DNA of 64,000 bases from JBFXCS01 sp050181915 (GCA_050181915.1 JBFXCS010000001.1:248001-312000), one strand, 5' to 3'. Positions 40,799 to 51,453 are shown, counted from the first letter of the stretch. The notes: a model not told the origin generated them from the letters alone. Numbers and translations: made by a program.

Positions 40799-42100
40799 AT
40801 GATGCTGCTCGATCAGGTGCTGCCCCCCTCCGCAGCCATCACCGCCGAGGGCCACCTGTCGATCGGCGGGTGCGACCTCGTGGCGCTCGCGACGGAGCAC
40901 GGCACCCCCCTCGTGGTCTACGACGAGGCCGCCCTGCGCGGCACCGCCCGCGCCTACCGCAGCGCCCTCGACGCCCACGCGCCCGGCGCCGAGGCGATCT
41001 ACGCCAGCAAGGCCTACTTCGGCCTCGCGATGCTGCGCCTGGCGGTCGAGGAGGGCCTGTCGGTGGACGTGGCCTCGGGCGGGGAGCTGTTCGCGGCCCT
41101 CCACGCCGGCGTCCCGCCCGAGCGCATCTACATGCACGGCAACAACAAGGACGCGCGCGAGCTGGGCGAGGCGCTCGACGCCGGCGTCGGAACCGTCATC
41201 CTCGACAACCTCGACGAGATCGCGCTGCTGCAGCGCGAGGCCGCCGCCCGCGGGCGGCGCCAGCGGGTGCTGGTGCGCGTCACGCCCGGCGTGAAGCCCT
41301 CCACCCACAGCTACATCTCGACGGGGCAGCTCGACTCGAAGTTCGGCTTCTCGATCGAGGGCGGCGCGGCCCGCGAGGCCGTCGAGGCGGCCCGCTCGGC
41401 CCCGGCCCTCGACCTGGTGGGCCTGCACTGCCACATCGGCTCCCAGCTCTTCGACCTGTCCGTGTACCCGGCGGCGGCGGCCATCGTCGCCGACTTCGCG
41501 GCGTCGGTGGACGGCTCCGACCTGGCGGTGATGAACATGGGCGGCGGCCTCGGCATCGCCTACACCCACGAGGACCACCCGGCCGCGGTCGAGGACTTCG
41601 TCGAGGCGGTGGCCGACGCCGTCCACGCCGAGTGGGGCCGGGTGGGCCTGCCCCGACCCCGCCTCCTGGTCGAGCCGGGCCGCAGCATCGTCGGCCGGGC
41701 CGGGGTGACGCTGTACCGGGTCGGAGCCACCAAGACCATCCCCGGCGTCCGCACCTACGCCTCGGTCGACGGCGGGATGAGCGACCTGATGCGGCCCATG
41801 CTCTACGGCGCGGTGTACGAGCCGGTGCTCGCGAACCGCGCCGACGCGGAGCCCACCGAGACCTACCGGGTGGTCGGCAAGCACTGCGAGAGCGGCGACG
41901 TGCTGGTGGCCGAGGCGAGCCTGCCGCCGGTCGCCGCCGGCGACCTGGTGTGCCTGCCCGCCACCGGCGCGTACGGCGTGTCGATGGCGTCGAACTACAA
42001 CGGCGTCACCCGCCCCGCGGTGGTCTTCGTGGACGACGGCCGGGCGCGGGTGGTGACGCGGCGCGAGACCTACGCGGACATCGTGTCGCGGGACGTGTGA
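40799..42100 (+). CDS. lysA: diaminopimelate decarboxylase
   Basis: 433 residues, a fold III PLP enzyme. YASKAYFG holds the PLP lysine; HCHIGSQL, GGGLGIAY and EPGRSIVG are the phosphate and substrate motifs, and GKHCESGDV carries the cross-subunit Cys. It makes lysine from meso-diaminopimelate, the last step of lysine synthesis. Two ATG codons (40799, 40802) are possible. Its stop overlaps hom (GTGA), so lysine and threonine branches of the aspartate pathway share an operon. Confidence 0.95.
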   Translation: MMLLDQVLPPSAAITAEGHLSIGGCDLVALATEHGTPLVVYDEAALRGTARAYRSALDAHAPGAEAIYASKAYFGLAMLRLAVEEGLSVDVASGGELFAALHAGVPPERIYMHGNNKDARELGEALDAGVGTVILDNLDEIALLQREAAARGRRQRVLVRVTPGVKPSTHSYISTGQLDSKFGFSIEGGAAREAVEAARSAPALDLVGLHCHIGSQLFDLSVYPAAAAIVADFAASVDGSDLAVMNMGGGLGIAYTHEDHPAAVEDFVEAVADAVHAEWGRVGLPRPRLLVEPGRSIVGRAGVTLYRVGATKTIPGVRTYASVDGGMSDLMRPMLYGAVYEPVLANRADAEPTETYRVVGKHCESGDVLVAEASLPPVAAGDLVCLPATGAYGVSMASNYNGVTRPAVVFVDDGRARVVTRRETYADIVSRDV

Positions 42101-43409
42101 GCGGCGACCGCCCCCCGCGGGCCGGCGGCCCCGTGCGCATCGGGCTGCTCGGATGCGGCACGGTGGGATCGGCGGTGGTCCGCACGCTCAGCGAGGGCGG
42201 GCCCACCATCGAGCGCGCCTCCGGCCACCGCTTGGAGGTGGGGCCGGTGCTGGTGCGCGATCGCGCGCGCGAGCGGCCGGGCGTCGACCCCTCCCTGCTC
42301 ACCACCGACCCGGCGGACGTGCTCGACGACCCGTCCGTGTCGATCGTGGTGGAGGTGATGGGCGGGCTCGACCCCACCCAGGGCTACCTCGAGCGGGCCC
42401 TCGCCCGCGGCGCGTCGGTGGTGACCGCCAACAAGCAGCTGCTGTCGCGCCACGGCCCGGAGCTGCTCGCGGCGGCCGACCGCGCCGGCTCCGAGCTGCG
42501 CTTCGAGGCGTCGGCCTGCGCCGCGATCCCGGTGATCAAGGTGCTGCGCGAATCGCTGCTGGCGGCGGAGGTGGCCGCCGTCACCGGCATCGTCAACGGC
42601 ACCACCAACTACATCCTCACCGAGATGGCCCGCGGCGGCCTGACCTACGACGACGCCCTGCGGCGGGCGCAGGAGCTGGGCTACGCCGAGGCCGACCCCA
42701 GCGAGGACGTCGGCGGCGCCGACGCGGCGGCGAAGATGGCGATCCTGTCGTCGATCGCGTTCCACTCGCGGGTGCGCCTCGACGACGTGCCGTACGAGGG
42801 CATCGACCGGCTCTCGGGCGAGGACATCGCCCACGCCGACTCGCTCGGGTTCGTGGTGAAGCTGCTGGGCGTGGCGCGGCTGCTGAACGGCTCGGTGAGC
42901 GTGCGGGTGCACCCGGCGCTGGTGCCGCGCGGGCATCGCCTGGCCGCCGTCGGCGGCCCCGACAACGCGGTGCTGATCGAGTCGCGCACCACCCGCGAGA
43001 TCATGCTCGTGGGCCCGGGCGCGGGCGGCGACGAGACCGCCTCGGCGGTGATCGCCGACATCCTCTCCATCCTCGGCACCCACCAGGGGTCGTTCCTCCA
43101 CAACGCCCTCGCCGACGCCGGCCGGCCCATCGCGCCGCCCGGCGCGGTGCGCTCCGCCTTCTACGTGAGGATGTCGGTCGCCGACCGGCCCGGCGTGCTG
43201 GCGCGGGTCGCGTCCGGGTTCGCCGACGAGGAGCTGTCGATCCGCACCGTCGTGCAGAGCGGCTCCGGCGACGAGGCGCGTCTGGTCCTGGTGCTGCACG
43301 AGGGCCCCGAGAGCCGGATGGAGGCGGCCGTCGCCCGCATGCGGGAGCTGGAGGACGTGCGCGACGAGCCGGTGGTCCTGCGGGTGATCGGGTCGGGGGA
43401 GGGGGGCGC

Positions 43410-43413
<4 letters not shown>
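42097..43413 (+). CDS. hom: homoserine dehydrogenase with ACT domain
   Basis: 438 residues. Rossmann motif GLLGCGTVGSAVV near 18-30, VTANKQLL, the catalytic region GIVNGTTNYILTEM and ELGYAEADPSEDVGGADAAAK, and a C-terminal ACT domain (SVADRPGVLARVASGFADEE) for feedback control by threonine. It reduces aspartate semialdehyde to homoserine. GTG start overlaps lysA; stop overlaps thrC (ATGA). Confidence 0.95.
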
Positions 43414-44445
<1,032 letters not shown>

Positions 44446-44453
<8 letters not shown>

Positions 44454-45390
44454 GGGCGCCGCCCCCGAGGCCCTCACCGTCAGCGCCCCGGCGACGTCGG
44501 CGAACCTGGGGCCCGGCTTCGACTGCCTGGCGGTGGCGCTCGACCTGGGCAACGCGGTCGTCATCAACCGCCGCCCCGGCCCGCTCGAGGTGCGCGTCAC
44601 CGGCGAGGGCGCGGGGGAGGCGCCCGCCGACGAGACCAACCTGGTGTGCCGTGCGCTCGCCTCCGGGCTGGGCTCGCTCGACGGCCTGGACGTGGAGTGC
44701 CGCAACCGCATCCCGTTCGGTCGCGGCCTCGGCTCGTCGGCCGCCGCGGTGTGCGCCGGGCTGGTCGCGGCCAACGCCCTCGGCGGCCTGCGCTGGACGC
44801 CGGACGACCTGCTGGCCCGCGCCGCCGAGATCGAGGGCCACCCCGACAACGCCGCCGCCTGCCTCACCGGCGGGCTGGTGGCCGTGACCCCCGGCCCGAC
44901 GGCGCAGCCCATCGCGGTGCCGGACGAGCTCGCCTTCCTGGCGGTCATCCCCGAGGCGCGGACCGCCACCGACGCCGCCCGGCGGGCGCTGCCCGCGGCG
45001 GTGCCGCTGGGCGAGGCCGCCGAGACGCTGGCGGGCGCCGTCGGCCTGGCGCTCGCGCTGGCCGAGGGGCGCCTCGACGACCTGCCGCCGCTGCTCGCCT
45101 CCGACCGGCTCCACGAGCCCCACCGCGGCGCCCTGATCCCCGCGCTCGACGGGCTGCGCGCCCTGGCCGACGGCGGCGACTGCCTGGGCGCCACGATCTC
45201 GGGCTCCGGCCCCTCCGTGCTGCTGTGGTGCCGCGCCGACGGAGCGGCCCGGGTGGCCGAGCGCGCCGAGGCCGTGCTCGCCGGGGCCGCCGTCGCCGCC
45301 CGGGTGCGGCCCTCCAAGGCGAGCGCCGCCGGGGTGCGGGCGCGCTGGACCGGCGGCAACGACCTGCGGCTCGCCCGGGCGGTGGGCTGA
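44446..45390 (+). CDS. thrB: homoserine kinase
   Basis: 314 residues of the GHMP kinase family. TSANLGPGFDCLAVAL at the N-terminus, the ATP loop PFGRGLGSSAAAV at about 88-100, and the C-terminal GATISGSGPSVL motif. It phosphorylates homoserine for thrC. Start is TTG 44446, inside the end of thrC. Confidence 0.95.
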
Positions 45391-46253
45391 TCCCCCAGCT
45401 CGTCTGGGAGCACGCGGCGGGGGCGCTCGACTGCTCCCGCACCCGCCTGGTGGGGATCGTCAACGCGAACCCCGACTCGTTCAGCGACGGCGGCATCAGC
45501 GCGGGCACCGAGGCGGCGGTGCGCCACGGGCTCGCCCAGGCCGAGGCGGGCGCCGACGTCGTGGAGGTGGGCGGCGAGTCGCTGCGCTTCTCGCCGCACA
45601 CGCCCGTGGATGTGGAGATCGGCCGCGTCGTCCCGGTGATCGAGCGGCTGGCCCGCACGCTCGACGTGCCGGTCGCCGTCGACACCTTCAAGCCGGCGGT
45701 CGCCGAGGCGGCGATCGCCGCCGGCGCCGCGATCCTCAACGACCCCACCGGCCTGCGCGATCCGGCGATGCGGCGCGTCGCGGCCGAGGGGGGCGTCGGC
45801 GTCGTGGTGACCCACTTCTTCGGCGAGCCCAAGGTGCGGCCGGTCGCCTTCCCCGCCGGCGACGTCACCGCGACGATCGTCGAGTGGGCGCGCCGGCGCA
45901 TCGACGAGGCCGGGCAGGCGGGCGTCGCCCCCGGCCGCATCGTCCTCGACCCGGGCCTGGGGCTCGGCACCTCGCCGCCGCAGGACCTCGAGATGCTGCG
46001 GCGCATCGGCGAGGTCGCGGCCCTCGGCCGGCCGGTCCTGGTGCCGATCTCGAACAAGAAGGTGCTCGGCGCGATCACCGGCGACGCCGCCCCCGACCGG
46101 CTGCCCGGCACCACCGCCGGCGCGGTCTGGTGCCGCGTCCACGGCGCCACCGTCTTCCGCGTCCACGACGTCGCCTTCCTGCGGCGGGCCCTCGCCGTGG
46201 CCGACGCCCTCGTCACCGGGGCACCGGAGCGGTGGCACGACGTCATCAAATGA
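45390..46253 (+). CDS. dihydropteroate synthase-like protein (divergent)
   Basis: About 287 residues of the pterin-binding TIM barrel: GIVNANPDSFSDGG, ADVVEVGGESLRFSPHT, VAVDTFKPAVAEAA, ILNDPTG and LDPGLGLGTSPPQDLEML. Several DHPS positions differ: N-A instead of V-T in the first loop, GGESLRF instead of GGESTRP, THFFGEPK instead of MHMxGxP, and ISNKKVLG instead of SRKxxxG. It may be a paralogue not making folate. Start: only CTG 45387 or ATC 45390 fit; TGATC at the thrB stop mirrors the TGATG coupling seen elsewhere. Confidence 0.75.
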   Translation: MPQLVWEHAAGALDCSRTRLVGIVNANPDSFSDGGISAGTEAAVRHGLAQAEAGADVVEVGGESLRFSPHTPVDVEIGRVVPVIERLARTLDVPVAVDTFKPAVAEAAIAAGAAILNDPTGLRDPAMRRVAAEGGVGVVVTHFFGEPKVRPVAFPAGDVTATIVEWARRRIDEAGQAGVAPGRIVLDPGLGLGTSPPQDLEMLRRIGEVAALGRPVLVPISNKKVLGAITGDAAPDRLPGTTAGAVWCRVHGATVFRVHDVAFLRRALAVADALVTGAPERWHDVIK

Positions 46254-46317
46254 CGCCGGTCGCTGCTAGCGTCCCCACGGGGGCGCACTCCACTATCCGC
46301 CGAGGGAGGAGCACGGA

Positions 46318-46974
46318 ATGAAGCTCTTCATAGATACGGCCGATCTCGCCGACATCGAGACCATCGCCGGCTGGGGCATCCTGTCCGGCGTCACCACCAA
46401 CCCGACCCTGCTGTCGAAGGTCGAGGGCGAACCCGACGAGATCTACCGGCGCGTCTGCGAGCTCGTGGACGGGCCCGTCTCCGCCGAGGTGGTGGCGGAC
46501 GCGCGCGGCGACATGGTGGCCGAGGGCCGCCGGCTGGCCGCGATCCACCCGAACATCGTCGTGAAGCTGCCGATGGGCGCGGAGTCCCTCGCGGCCACGG
46601 CGACGCTGGCCGAGGACGACGTGCGGGTCAACATGACCCTCTGCTTCACCGCGCCGCAGGCCCTGCTGGCCTCCGCGGCGGGGGCGGCGTTCGTCTCGCC
46701 CTTCGTCGGTCGCTTCGACGACATCGGCCAGGACGGCGTGGAGTGCCTGCGCGACATCGTCGAGGCGCTGGCCAACTCCCTGTACGACACCGAGGTGCTG
46801 GCCGCGTCGATCCGCACGCCGGTCCACGTCACCGAGGCCGCCCGGATGGGCGCAGACATCGCGACGATCCCGCCCAAGGTCTTCTACCAGATGCTCCAGC
46901 ATCCCCTGACGGCGGCCGGGATCGCCACGTTCACCGAGGACGCCGCCAAGCGCGGCGAGAAGGCTCAGCGATAG
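46318..46974 (+). CDS. transaldolase / fructose-6-phosphate aldolase-like
   Basis: 218 residues, the short transaldolase family. MKLFIDTADLADIETIAGWG, GVTTNPTLLSK and IVVKLPMG (Schiff-base Lys83), then NMTLCFTAPQA and SPFVGRFDDIG. It moves three-carbon units between sugar phosphates or cleaves fructose 6-phosphate; sequence alone does not separate the two. The ATG has ggaggag upstream. It precedes glpX by 11 bp, forming a sugar phosphate unit. Confidence 0.9.
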   Translation: MKLFIDTADLADIETIAGWGILSGVTTNPTLLSKVEGEPDEIYRRVCELVDGPVSAEVVADARGDMVAEGRRLAAIHPNIVVKLPMGAESLAATATLAEDDVRVNMTLCFTAPQALLASAAGAAFVSPFVGRFDDIGQDGVECLRDIVEALANSLYDTEVLAASIRTPVHVTEAARMGADIATIPPKVFYQMLQHPLTAAGIATFTEDAAKRGEKAQR

Positions 46975-46985
46975 GAGAGACGTTT

Positions 46986-47966
46986 ATGGCGACGACAGAG
47001 GCGACGGACGCGGTACAGGTCGCTGCGGTCGATTTCCTGAAGGTGACCGAGCAGGCCGCGATCCAGTCGGCGAGGTGGCTCGGGCGGGGCGACAACCACT
47101 CTGCCGACCAGGCCGCCGTCGACGCCATGCGCGCCGCCCTGGGCGAGATGCCGATCACCGGCACCGTGGTGATCGGCGAGGGTCAGAAGGACGAGGCGCC
47201 CGAGCTCTACGTGGGCGAGGTGCTCGGGCGCGGCGGGATGCGCTGCGAGATCGCCGTCGACCCGCTCGAGGGCACCGACCTGGTGGCGCGGGGCGACAGC
47301 GGCGCCGTCGCGATCTGCGCCATCGGCGCGCCCGGCGGCCTCATGCCCGCCCCCGACATCTACATGCAGAAGCTGGTCGTGGGCGCCACGGTGAAGGGCC
47401 GGGTCGACCTCGAGGCCCCGATGGAGGAGACGCTCGAGATCGTCGCCCGCTGCTACGGGCGGCGGGTCCGCGACATCACGGCGATCGTGCTCGACCGTCC
47501 GCGCCACCAGGACCTGGTCGACGAGATCCGGCGGGCCGGCGCCCGCATCCGGCTCATCCCCGACGGCGACATCACCGCCAGCCTCTCGGTCGCGGTGCGC
47601 GGCACCGGCGACCACATCTACGTCGGCCAGGGCGGCTCCACCGAGGGCGTCATCACCGCGGCCGCCCTCGAGTGCCTCGGCGCCGAGATCCAGGCGCGGA
47701 TGGCCCCCCGCAACGACTCCGACCGCGAGAAGATGGTCGAGTTCGGCACCTCCGACGGCGTCCTCACCACGCGCGACCTCGCGCCGCAGCCGTACTACGT
47801 GATCGCCACCGGCGTCACCGACGGCAACCTGCTCAGGGGGGTCCGCTACTTCGCCGACGGCGCCCGCACCCACTCGATCGTGATGGACCTGATGGGCAAG
47901 ACGGTGCGCTTCATCGATACCGTCCATCTGTTCACCCCCACGATCATCCGCGAGATCCACCTGTAG
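46986..47966 (+). CDS. glpX: fructose-1,6-bisphosphatase class II
   Basis: 326 residues. GTVVIGEGQKDEAP, CEIAVDPLEGTDL and GDSGAVAICA are the metal-binding motifs; GQGGSTEGVITAAAL and DGVLTTRDL follow. It removes the 1-phosphate of fructose 1,6-bisphosphate in gluconeogenesis. Ribosome site aggaga eight bases before the ATG. Same strand and probably same transcript as the transaldolase gene. Confidence 0.95.
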   Translation: MATTEATDAVQVAAVDFLKVTEQAAIQSARWLGRGDNHSADQAAVDAMRAALGEMPITGTVVIGEGQKDEAPELYVGEVLGRGGMRCEIAVDPLEGTDLVARGDSGAVAICAIGAPGGLMPAPDIYMQKLVVGATVKGRVDLEAPMEETLEIVARCYGRRVRDITAIVLDRPRHQDLVDEIRRAGARIRLIPDGDITASLSVAVRGTGDHIYVGQGGSTEGVITAAALECLGAEIQARMAPRNDSDREKMVEFGTSDGVLTTRDLAPQPYYVIATGVTDGNLLRGVRYFADGARTHSIVMDLMGKTVRFIDTVHLFTPTIIREIHL

Positions 47967-47987
47967 GACGTCCGGGAGGAGGCCCCG

Positions 47988-48293
47988 ATGGCCGACGACG
48001 AGATCCCGTTCCCCTTCTCCTTCGGCGAGGGCGCCGGGGAGGAGTTCAAGGAGCGCCTCAAGGAGCTGATGAAGGCCCAGCGCGAGGCGTTCGAGGAGGT
48101 GCAGGCCGAGTCCGGCGGACAGCTGGCCGCGGTCGATCGCTGGCAGGTCATCCAGCAGGCGGTGGTGCTCGCCTCGGCCGGCCTGCGCGCGATGGAGCCG
48201 CGCGAGAGCGCCGACGAGGCCGCCGACGCGATGGGCATCCTGTTCGCCCGCTCCATGGCGGCGCTGCAGGGCGCGCTGCGCCCCTCGCCCTAG
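47988..48293 (+). CDS. hypothetical helical protein, 101 residues
   Basis: Starts MADDEIPFPFSFGEGAGEEF after gggaggagg. The rest is helical and acidic/basic (KERLKELMKAQREAFEEVQAE) and contains no membrane segment. Not recognised. It follows glpX by 21 bp, so it may be co-transcribed. Confidence 0.6.
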   Translation: MADDEIPFPFSFGEGAGEEFKERLKELMKAQREAFEEVQAESGGQLAAVDRWQVIQQAVVLASAGLRAMEPRESADEAADAMGILFARSMAALQGALRPSP

Positions 48294-48310
48294 GCCCTCT
48301 CAGCAGGACG

Positions 48311-48394
48311 AGCCCGGGTCGGTCCCGTTCCGCGTGACCGGCCCGAGGCGCACCTCGATGACGCCCCGCCGGGGGCGGCCGCGGTCTGCGCGGC
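48311..48394 (+). repeat. direct repeat, left copy (fossil 3' end of neighbouring gene)
   Basis: The first 50 bases match 50102-50151 at 49 positions; similarity goes on with one gap to about 48394. Read on the minus strand it encodes IEVRLGPVTRNGTDPG, the C-terminus of the coiled-coil gene at 50100-50450, but it is cut off from the rest. Confidence 0.75.
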
Positions 48395-48469
48395 AGCGTG
48401 CCTCAGTTCTACGGTGCTCCCGCCGATGGGACGGGGAATCCGCCGCCGTCGATCGGGAGCCGCATCGCC

Positions 48470-50035
48470 ATGACCCTCCTGCGTCCGTTCACCGCACGCC
48501 GCCTTCTCGCCGCCGCGCTGGTGGCGTGCGTCGCCGCCTTCGCCGGGGCGGGAACCGCGACCGCCGACCCGTCGCAGGTCATCACCACGGTGGCGGGCGA
48601 CGGCGTCATGAGCTTCACGGGCGATGGAGGACCGGCCACGGACGCCCGGATCGCCCTTCCGCGCGGCGTCGCCGTCGCCGCGGACGGCTCCGTGCTCATC
48701 GCCGACTACCTCAACAGCCGCATCCGCCGGGTCTCCGGCGACGGGATCATCTCGACGGCCGCGGGCACGGACGGCCCCGACGGCGGAGACGGCGGGCCCG
48801 CCGTCTCCGCCGCCATCTCGATGCCGTGGGGCGTCGCCGCCGCCGCCGACGGCTCGTTCCTCATCCCGGACACGGGCCGCAGCCGCGTCCGCCGGGTCGG
48901 CGCCGACGGCGTCATCACCACGGTCGCCGGCACCGGCGTCTCCGGCAACACGGGCGACGGGGGTCCCGCCACCGCGGCGCAGCTGTCGGCTCCGGCGGGC
49001 GTGGCCGTCGCCCCGGACGGCACGATGTTCGTCTCCGACTACAGCGCGAACCGGGTCCGCCGGATCGCCCCCGACGGCACCATCACCGCGTTCGCCGGCA
49101 CCGGGACGCTCGGCTTCGCGGGCGACGGCGGGCCCGCCGCGGGCGCCCGGCTGTCGGGCCCGTGGGGGCTCGCCCTCGGTCCCGACGGCTCGCTGTACAT
49201 CGCGGACATGGGCAACGGCCGCATCCGCCGGGTCGCCCCCGACGGCACGATCACCACCTTCGCCGGGAGCTCGCCCGCGCCGGCGTTCTCCGGTGACGGG
49301 GGCCCGGCGCCGAGCGCCGAGCTGTCGTCTCCGACCGGGGTCGCCGTCGCCCCCGACGGCTCCGTGTTCATCGCCGACAACGGCAACGGGCGCATCCGCA
49401 AGGTGGCGGCGGACGGCACCATCGCCACGATCGCCGGCGGCGGCGCCTCCTCCCCCGGCGACGGCGGGCCCGCCTCCGCGGCGTCGCTGAGCGCGCCGGC
49501 CGGCGTCGCGGTCGCCCCCGGCGGATCCATCCTCCTCACCGACACCTACAAGAACCGCATCCGCCGCGTGACGAACGCCTGGACCCCCGCGGCCGACCCC
49601 GCCCCCGCCCCCGCGCCGCCGCCCGCGGCGACGCCGGCCCCCGCCGAGCCGCACGCGGCTCCCCCCGCGGCGCCGGCGCCCGGCCGGGCGTCCGCCGTCC
49701 TGCTCGGGCGGCCCGTCGCGAAGGCGCTCTCCGGCGGCCGGGTGCGCGTCGCCCAGCGGATCCGGTTCATCCGCGGCGGCCGGTACACGTTCATCTACAC
49801 CAACCCCGCCACCGGGCGGCGGATCCTCCAGCTTCCCGGCAGCCGGGTGGGACCGCGCCTGCTCTCGAGGACCTTCAGCGCCCCGGTGCTGGTGAGCCGG
49901 TCGGAGGGCCGGACCGTGGTGCTCGCCTCGATCTTCCCGAAGAAGGTAACGCCGCGGGTGCGGAAGGCCATGCGCCTGCGGATCGTGCTGAGGCACCCCG
50001 ACGGGACGCTGCAGGACGCCACCCTCTCGGGCTGA
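48470..50035 (+). CDS. exported NHL-repeat beta-propeller protein
   Basis: 521 residues from the ATG at 48470. Signal peptide (RRLLAAALVACVAAFAGAGTATA), then about seven NHL-type repeats of roughly 56 residues, each with a 'FAGDGGPA.A.L..P.GVAVAPDGS.FIAD..N.RIRRV' pattern. A Pro/Ala linker (about 370-410) and a C-terminal beta domain (RVRVAQRIRFIRGGRYTFIYT) follow. It is a different propeller family from the Vgb-type array. It lies between two copies of a 3' gene end. Ligand unknown; likely a surface protein. Confidence 0.8.
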   Translation: MTLLRPFTARRLLAAALVACVAAFAGAGTATADPSQVITTVAGDGVMSFTGDGGPATDARIALPRGVAVAADGSVLIADYLNSRIRRVSGDGIISTAAGTDGPDGGDGGPAVSAAISMPWGVAAAADGSFLIPDTGRSRVRRVGADGVITTVAGTGVSGNTGDGGPATAAQLSAPAGVAVAPDGTMFVSDYSANRVRRIAPDGTITAFAGTGTLGFAGDGGPAAGARLSGPWGLALGPDGSLYIADMGNGRIRRVAPDGTITTFAGSSPAPAFSGDGGPAPSAELSSPTGVAVAPDGSVFIADNGNGRIRKVAADGTIATIAGGGASSPGDGGPASAASLSAPAGVAVAPGGSILLTDTYKNRIRRVTNAWTPAADPAPAPAPPPAATPAPAEPHAAPPAAPAPGRASAVLLGRPVAKALSGGRVRVAQRIRFIRGGRYTFIYTNPATGRRILQLPGSRVGPRLLSRTFSAPVLVSRSEGRTVVLASIFPKKVTPRVRKAMRLRIVLRHPDGTLQDATLSG

Positions 50036-50056
50036 CGCCGCCACCGCACCCGAACC

Positions 50057-50090
50057 CTCCCCAGCGTCCGTGGTCAGCTCACCTGGGGAG
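50057..50090. terminator. possible convergent terminator
   Basis: ctccccag (50057-50064) pairs with ctggggag (50083-50090). It lies between the propeller gene and the convergent coiled-coil gene. The loop is long (18 bases), so this is tentative. Confidence 0.35.
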
Positions 50091-50099
50091 TGTCGGGAG

Positions 50100-50450
50100 C
50101 TAGCCCGGGTCGGTCCCGTTCCGGGTGACCGGCCCGAGGCGCACCTCGATGCGCGCTCCGCTGAGGGCGGCCGCGGTCTGCTCGGCGAAGCTGCGCAGGC
50201 CGGCCACCTCGGCCGAGAGGGCCGAGATCTGCTCGTGCGTCGAGCGCCAGCCGGTGCCGATGAGGTCGACGATGCGCTCCATGTCCTCCACCAGGATCCG
50301 CCGCTCGCGGGCCGCGTCGGCGGCGATGGCCTCGCGCAGCTCGGCGGCGTCGGCGGTCCGGTCGCGGGCGCGCCGGCGGATCCCGTCGAGGTCGGCCTCG
50401 AGCCGGCGGACCGCCTCCAGCACCTCCGCGGGGTCGTAGCCGCGGCTCAC
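50100..50450 (-). CDS. hypothetical coiled-coil protein, 116 residues
   Basis: Mostly helical: VLEAVRRLEADLDGIRRRAR, AAELREAIAADAARERRILV, ALSAEVAGLRSFAEQTAAAL, ending IEVRLGPVTRNGTDPG. No membrane segment. GTG start overlaps the upstream gene's stop (GTGA). Its 3' end is copied at 48311-48394. Function unknown. Confidence 0.6.
   Translation of the reverse strand: MSRGYDPAEVLEAVRRLEADLDGIRRRARDRTADAAELREAIAADAARERRILVEDMERIVDLIGTGWRSTHEQISALSAEVAGLRSFAEQTAAALSGARIEVRLGPVTRNGTDPG
50102..50186 (+). repeat. direct repeat, right copy
   Basis: Partner of 48311-48394, within the 3' end of the coiled-coil gene. The two copies enclose the NHL propeller gene in the same orientation. Confidence 0.75.
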
Positions 50451-50917
50451 GCGGTCTCCCCGTAGGCCACGATCGACCAGTCGGGCAGCGGCGGGTCGGG
50501 CAGCCGCGGCGCGCCCTCCCGGGCGCCGCGGTAGGCGAAGCCATGCGGCGGCTCGAAGACCGGTTCGAGCGTCCCGCCGGCGACCTGGCTGTCGATCCAG
50601 GCGCCGCGGAACACCAGGCGGCGCAGCCAGTGCACGAGGTCCCGCGGGCCCTCCAGCAGCACGTCGCGGTGCAGGTCGATGTGGGCGGCCAGCGGGCTCG
50701 ACCAGTGCTCGATGCGGCCGTGCGCGGCGAGCGCGACCAGATCGGCCAGCTCCTCCGCGTCGAGCTGGTCGCGCCGCAGCAGCCCCAGCGCGACCGCCGC
50801 CGCTCCGACCCGCTCGGCGAAGTCGTCGGCGCCGTAGTGGAAGCGCACGCCCGCCACCTCCACCGCGTAGTCGCGGCCGCTCGCGTAGCGGGGGGTGAGC
50901 GCGCGGCGCAGGGCCAT
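50447..50917 (-). CDS. hypothetical protein, 156 residues
   Basis: From ATG 50917: MALRRALTPRYASGRDYAVE, then VRFHYGADDFAERVGAAAVA and HGRIEHWSSPLAAHIDLHRDV. Several His and Trp residues but no motif I recognise. It is coupled to the coiled-coil gene by GTGA and divergent from osmC. Confidence 0.55.
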   Translation of the reverse strand: MALRRALTPRYASGRDYAVEVAGVRFHYGADDFAERVGAAAVALGLLRRDQLDAEELADLVALAAHGRIEHWSSPLAAHIDLHRDVLLEGPRDLVHWLRRLVFRGAWIDSQVAGGTLEPVFEPPHGFAYRGAREGAPRLPDPPLPDWSIVAYGETA

Positions 50918-51012
50918 CACAGCGAGCGTAGCAACGCACCTCGGACGACCCGGACGGCGCCGCGCGTGCCACTGTTGGGGAGGATACGAAACGCCTACGA
51001 AGGGGGAAGCAG

Positions 51013-51453
51013 ATGGCAACCATCGACCGCAGCGCCGACGCCGCCTGGAGCGGTGATCTGCTGAAGGGGTCGGGCACCGTGGCCCTGGCGTCGAGCGGGG
51101 CGGCGTCGCTGCCCGTGACCTGGGCCTCGCGGGTCGAGGACCCGGACGGCCGCACCAGCCCCGAGGAGCTCATCGCGGCCGCCCACGCCTCGTGCTTCGC
51201 GATGGCCTTCTCGCACACGCTGGCGACGGCCGGCACCCCGCCGGACCGCCTCGCGGTGACGGCTGTCGTGTCGCTCGCCCCGAAGGAGGGCGGCGGCTTC
51301 CAGGTCACGCGCTCGGCCCTCACCGTCACGGGCGTCGTGCCGGGCATCGACCAGGCCGCCTTCCAGGCGACCGCCGAGCAGGCCGAGAAGGGCTGCCCGA
51401 TCTCGAACGCCCTGCGGGCGATCGAGATCACGGTCACGGCGACGCTGGAGTAG
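51013..51453 (+). CDS. OsmC/Ohr-family peroxiredoxin
   Basis: 146 residues, full family length. HASCFAMAFSHTLA carries the first reactive Cys, and AEKGCPISNALRA the second. It reduces organic peroxides. The ATG at 51013 follows aaggggga. Divergent from the 156-residue gene; tacgaa at 50985-50990 may be part of its promoter. LVPEDPxGxxSPEELI-like wording (EDPDGRTSPEELIAAAHASC region) places it in the OsmC branch. Confidence 0.9.
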   Translation: MATIDRSADAAWSGDLLKGSGTVALASSGAASLPVTWASRVEDPDGRTSPEELIAAAHASCFAMAFSHTLATAGTPPDRLAVTAVVSLAPKEGGGFQVTRSALTVTGVVPGIDQAAFQATAEQAEKGCPISNALRAIEITVTATLE

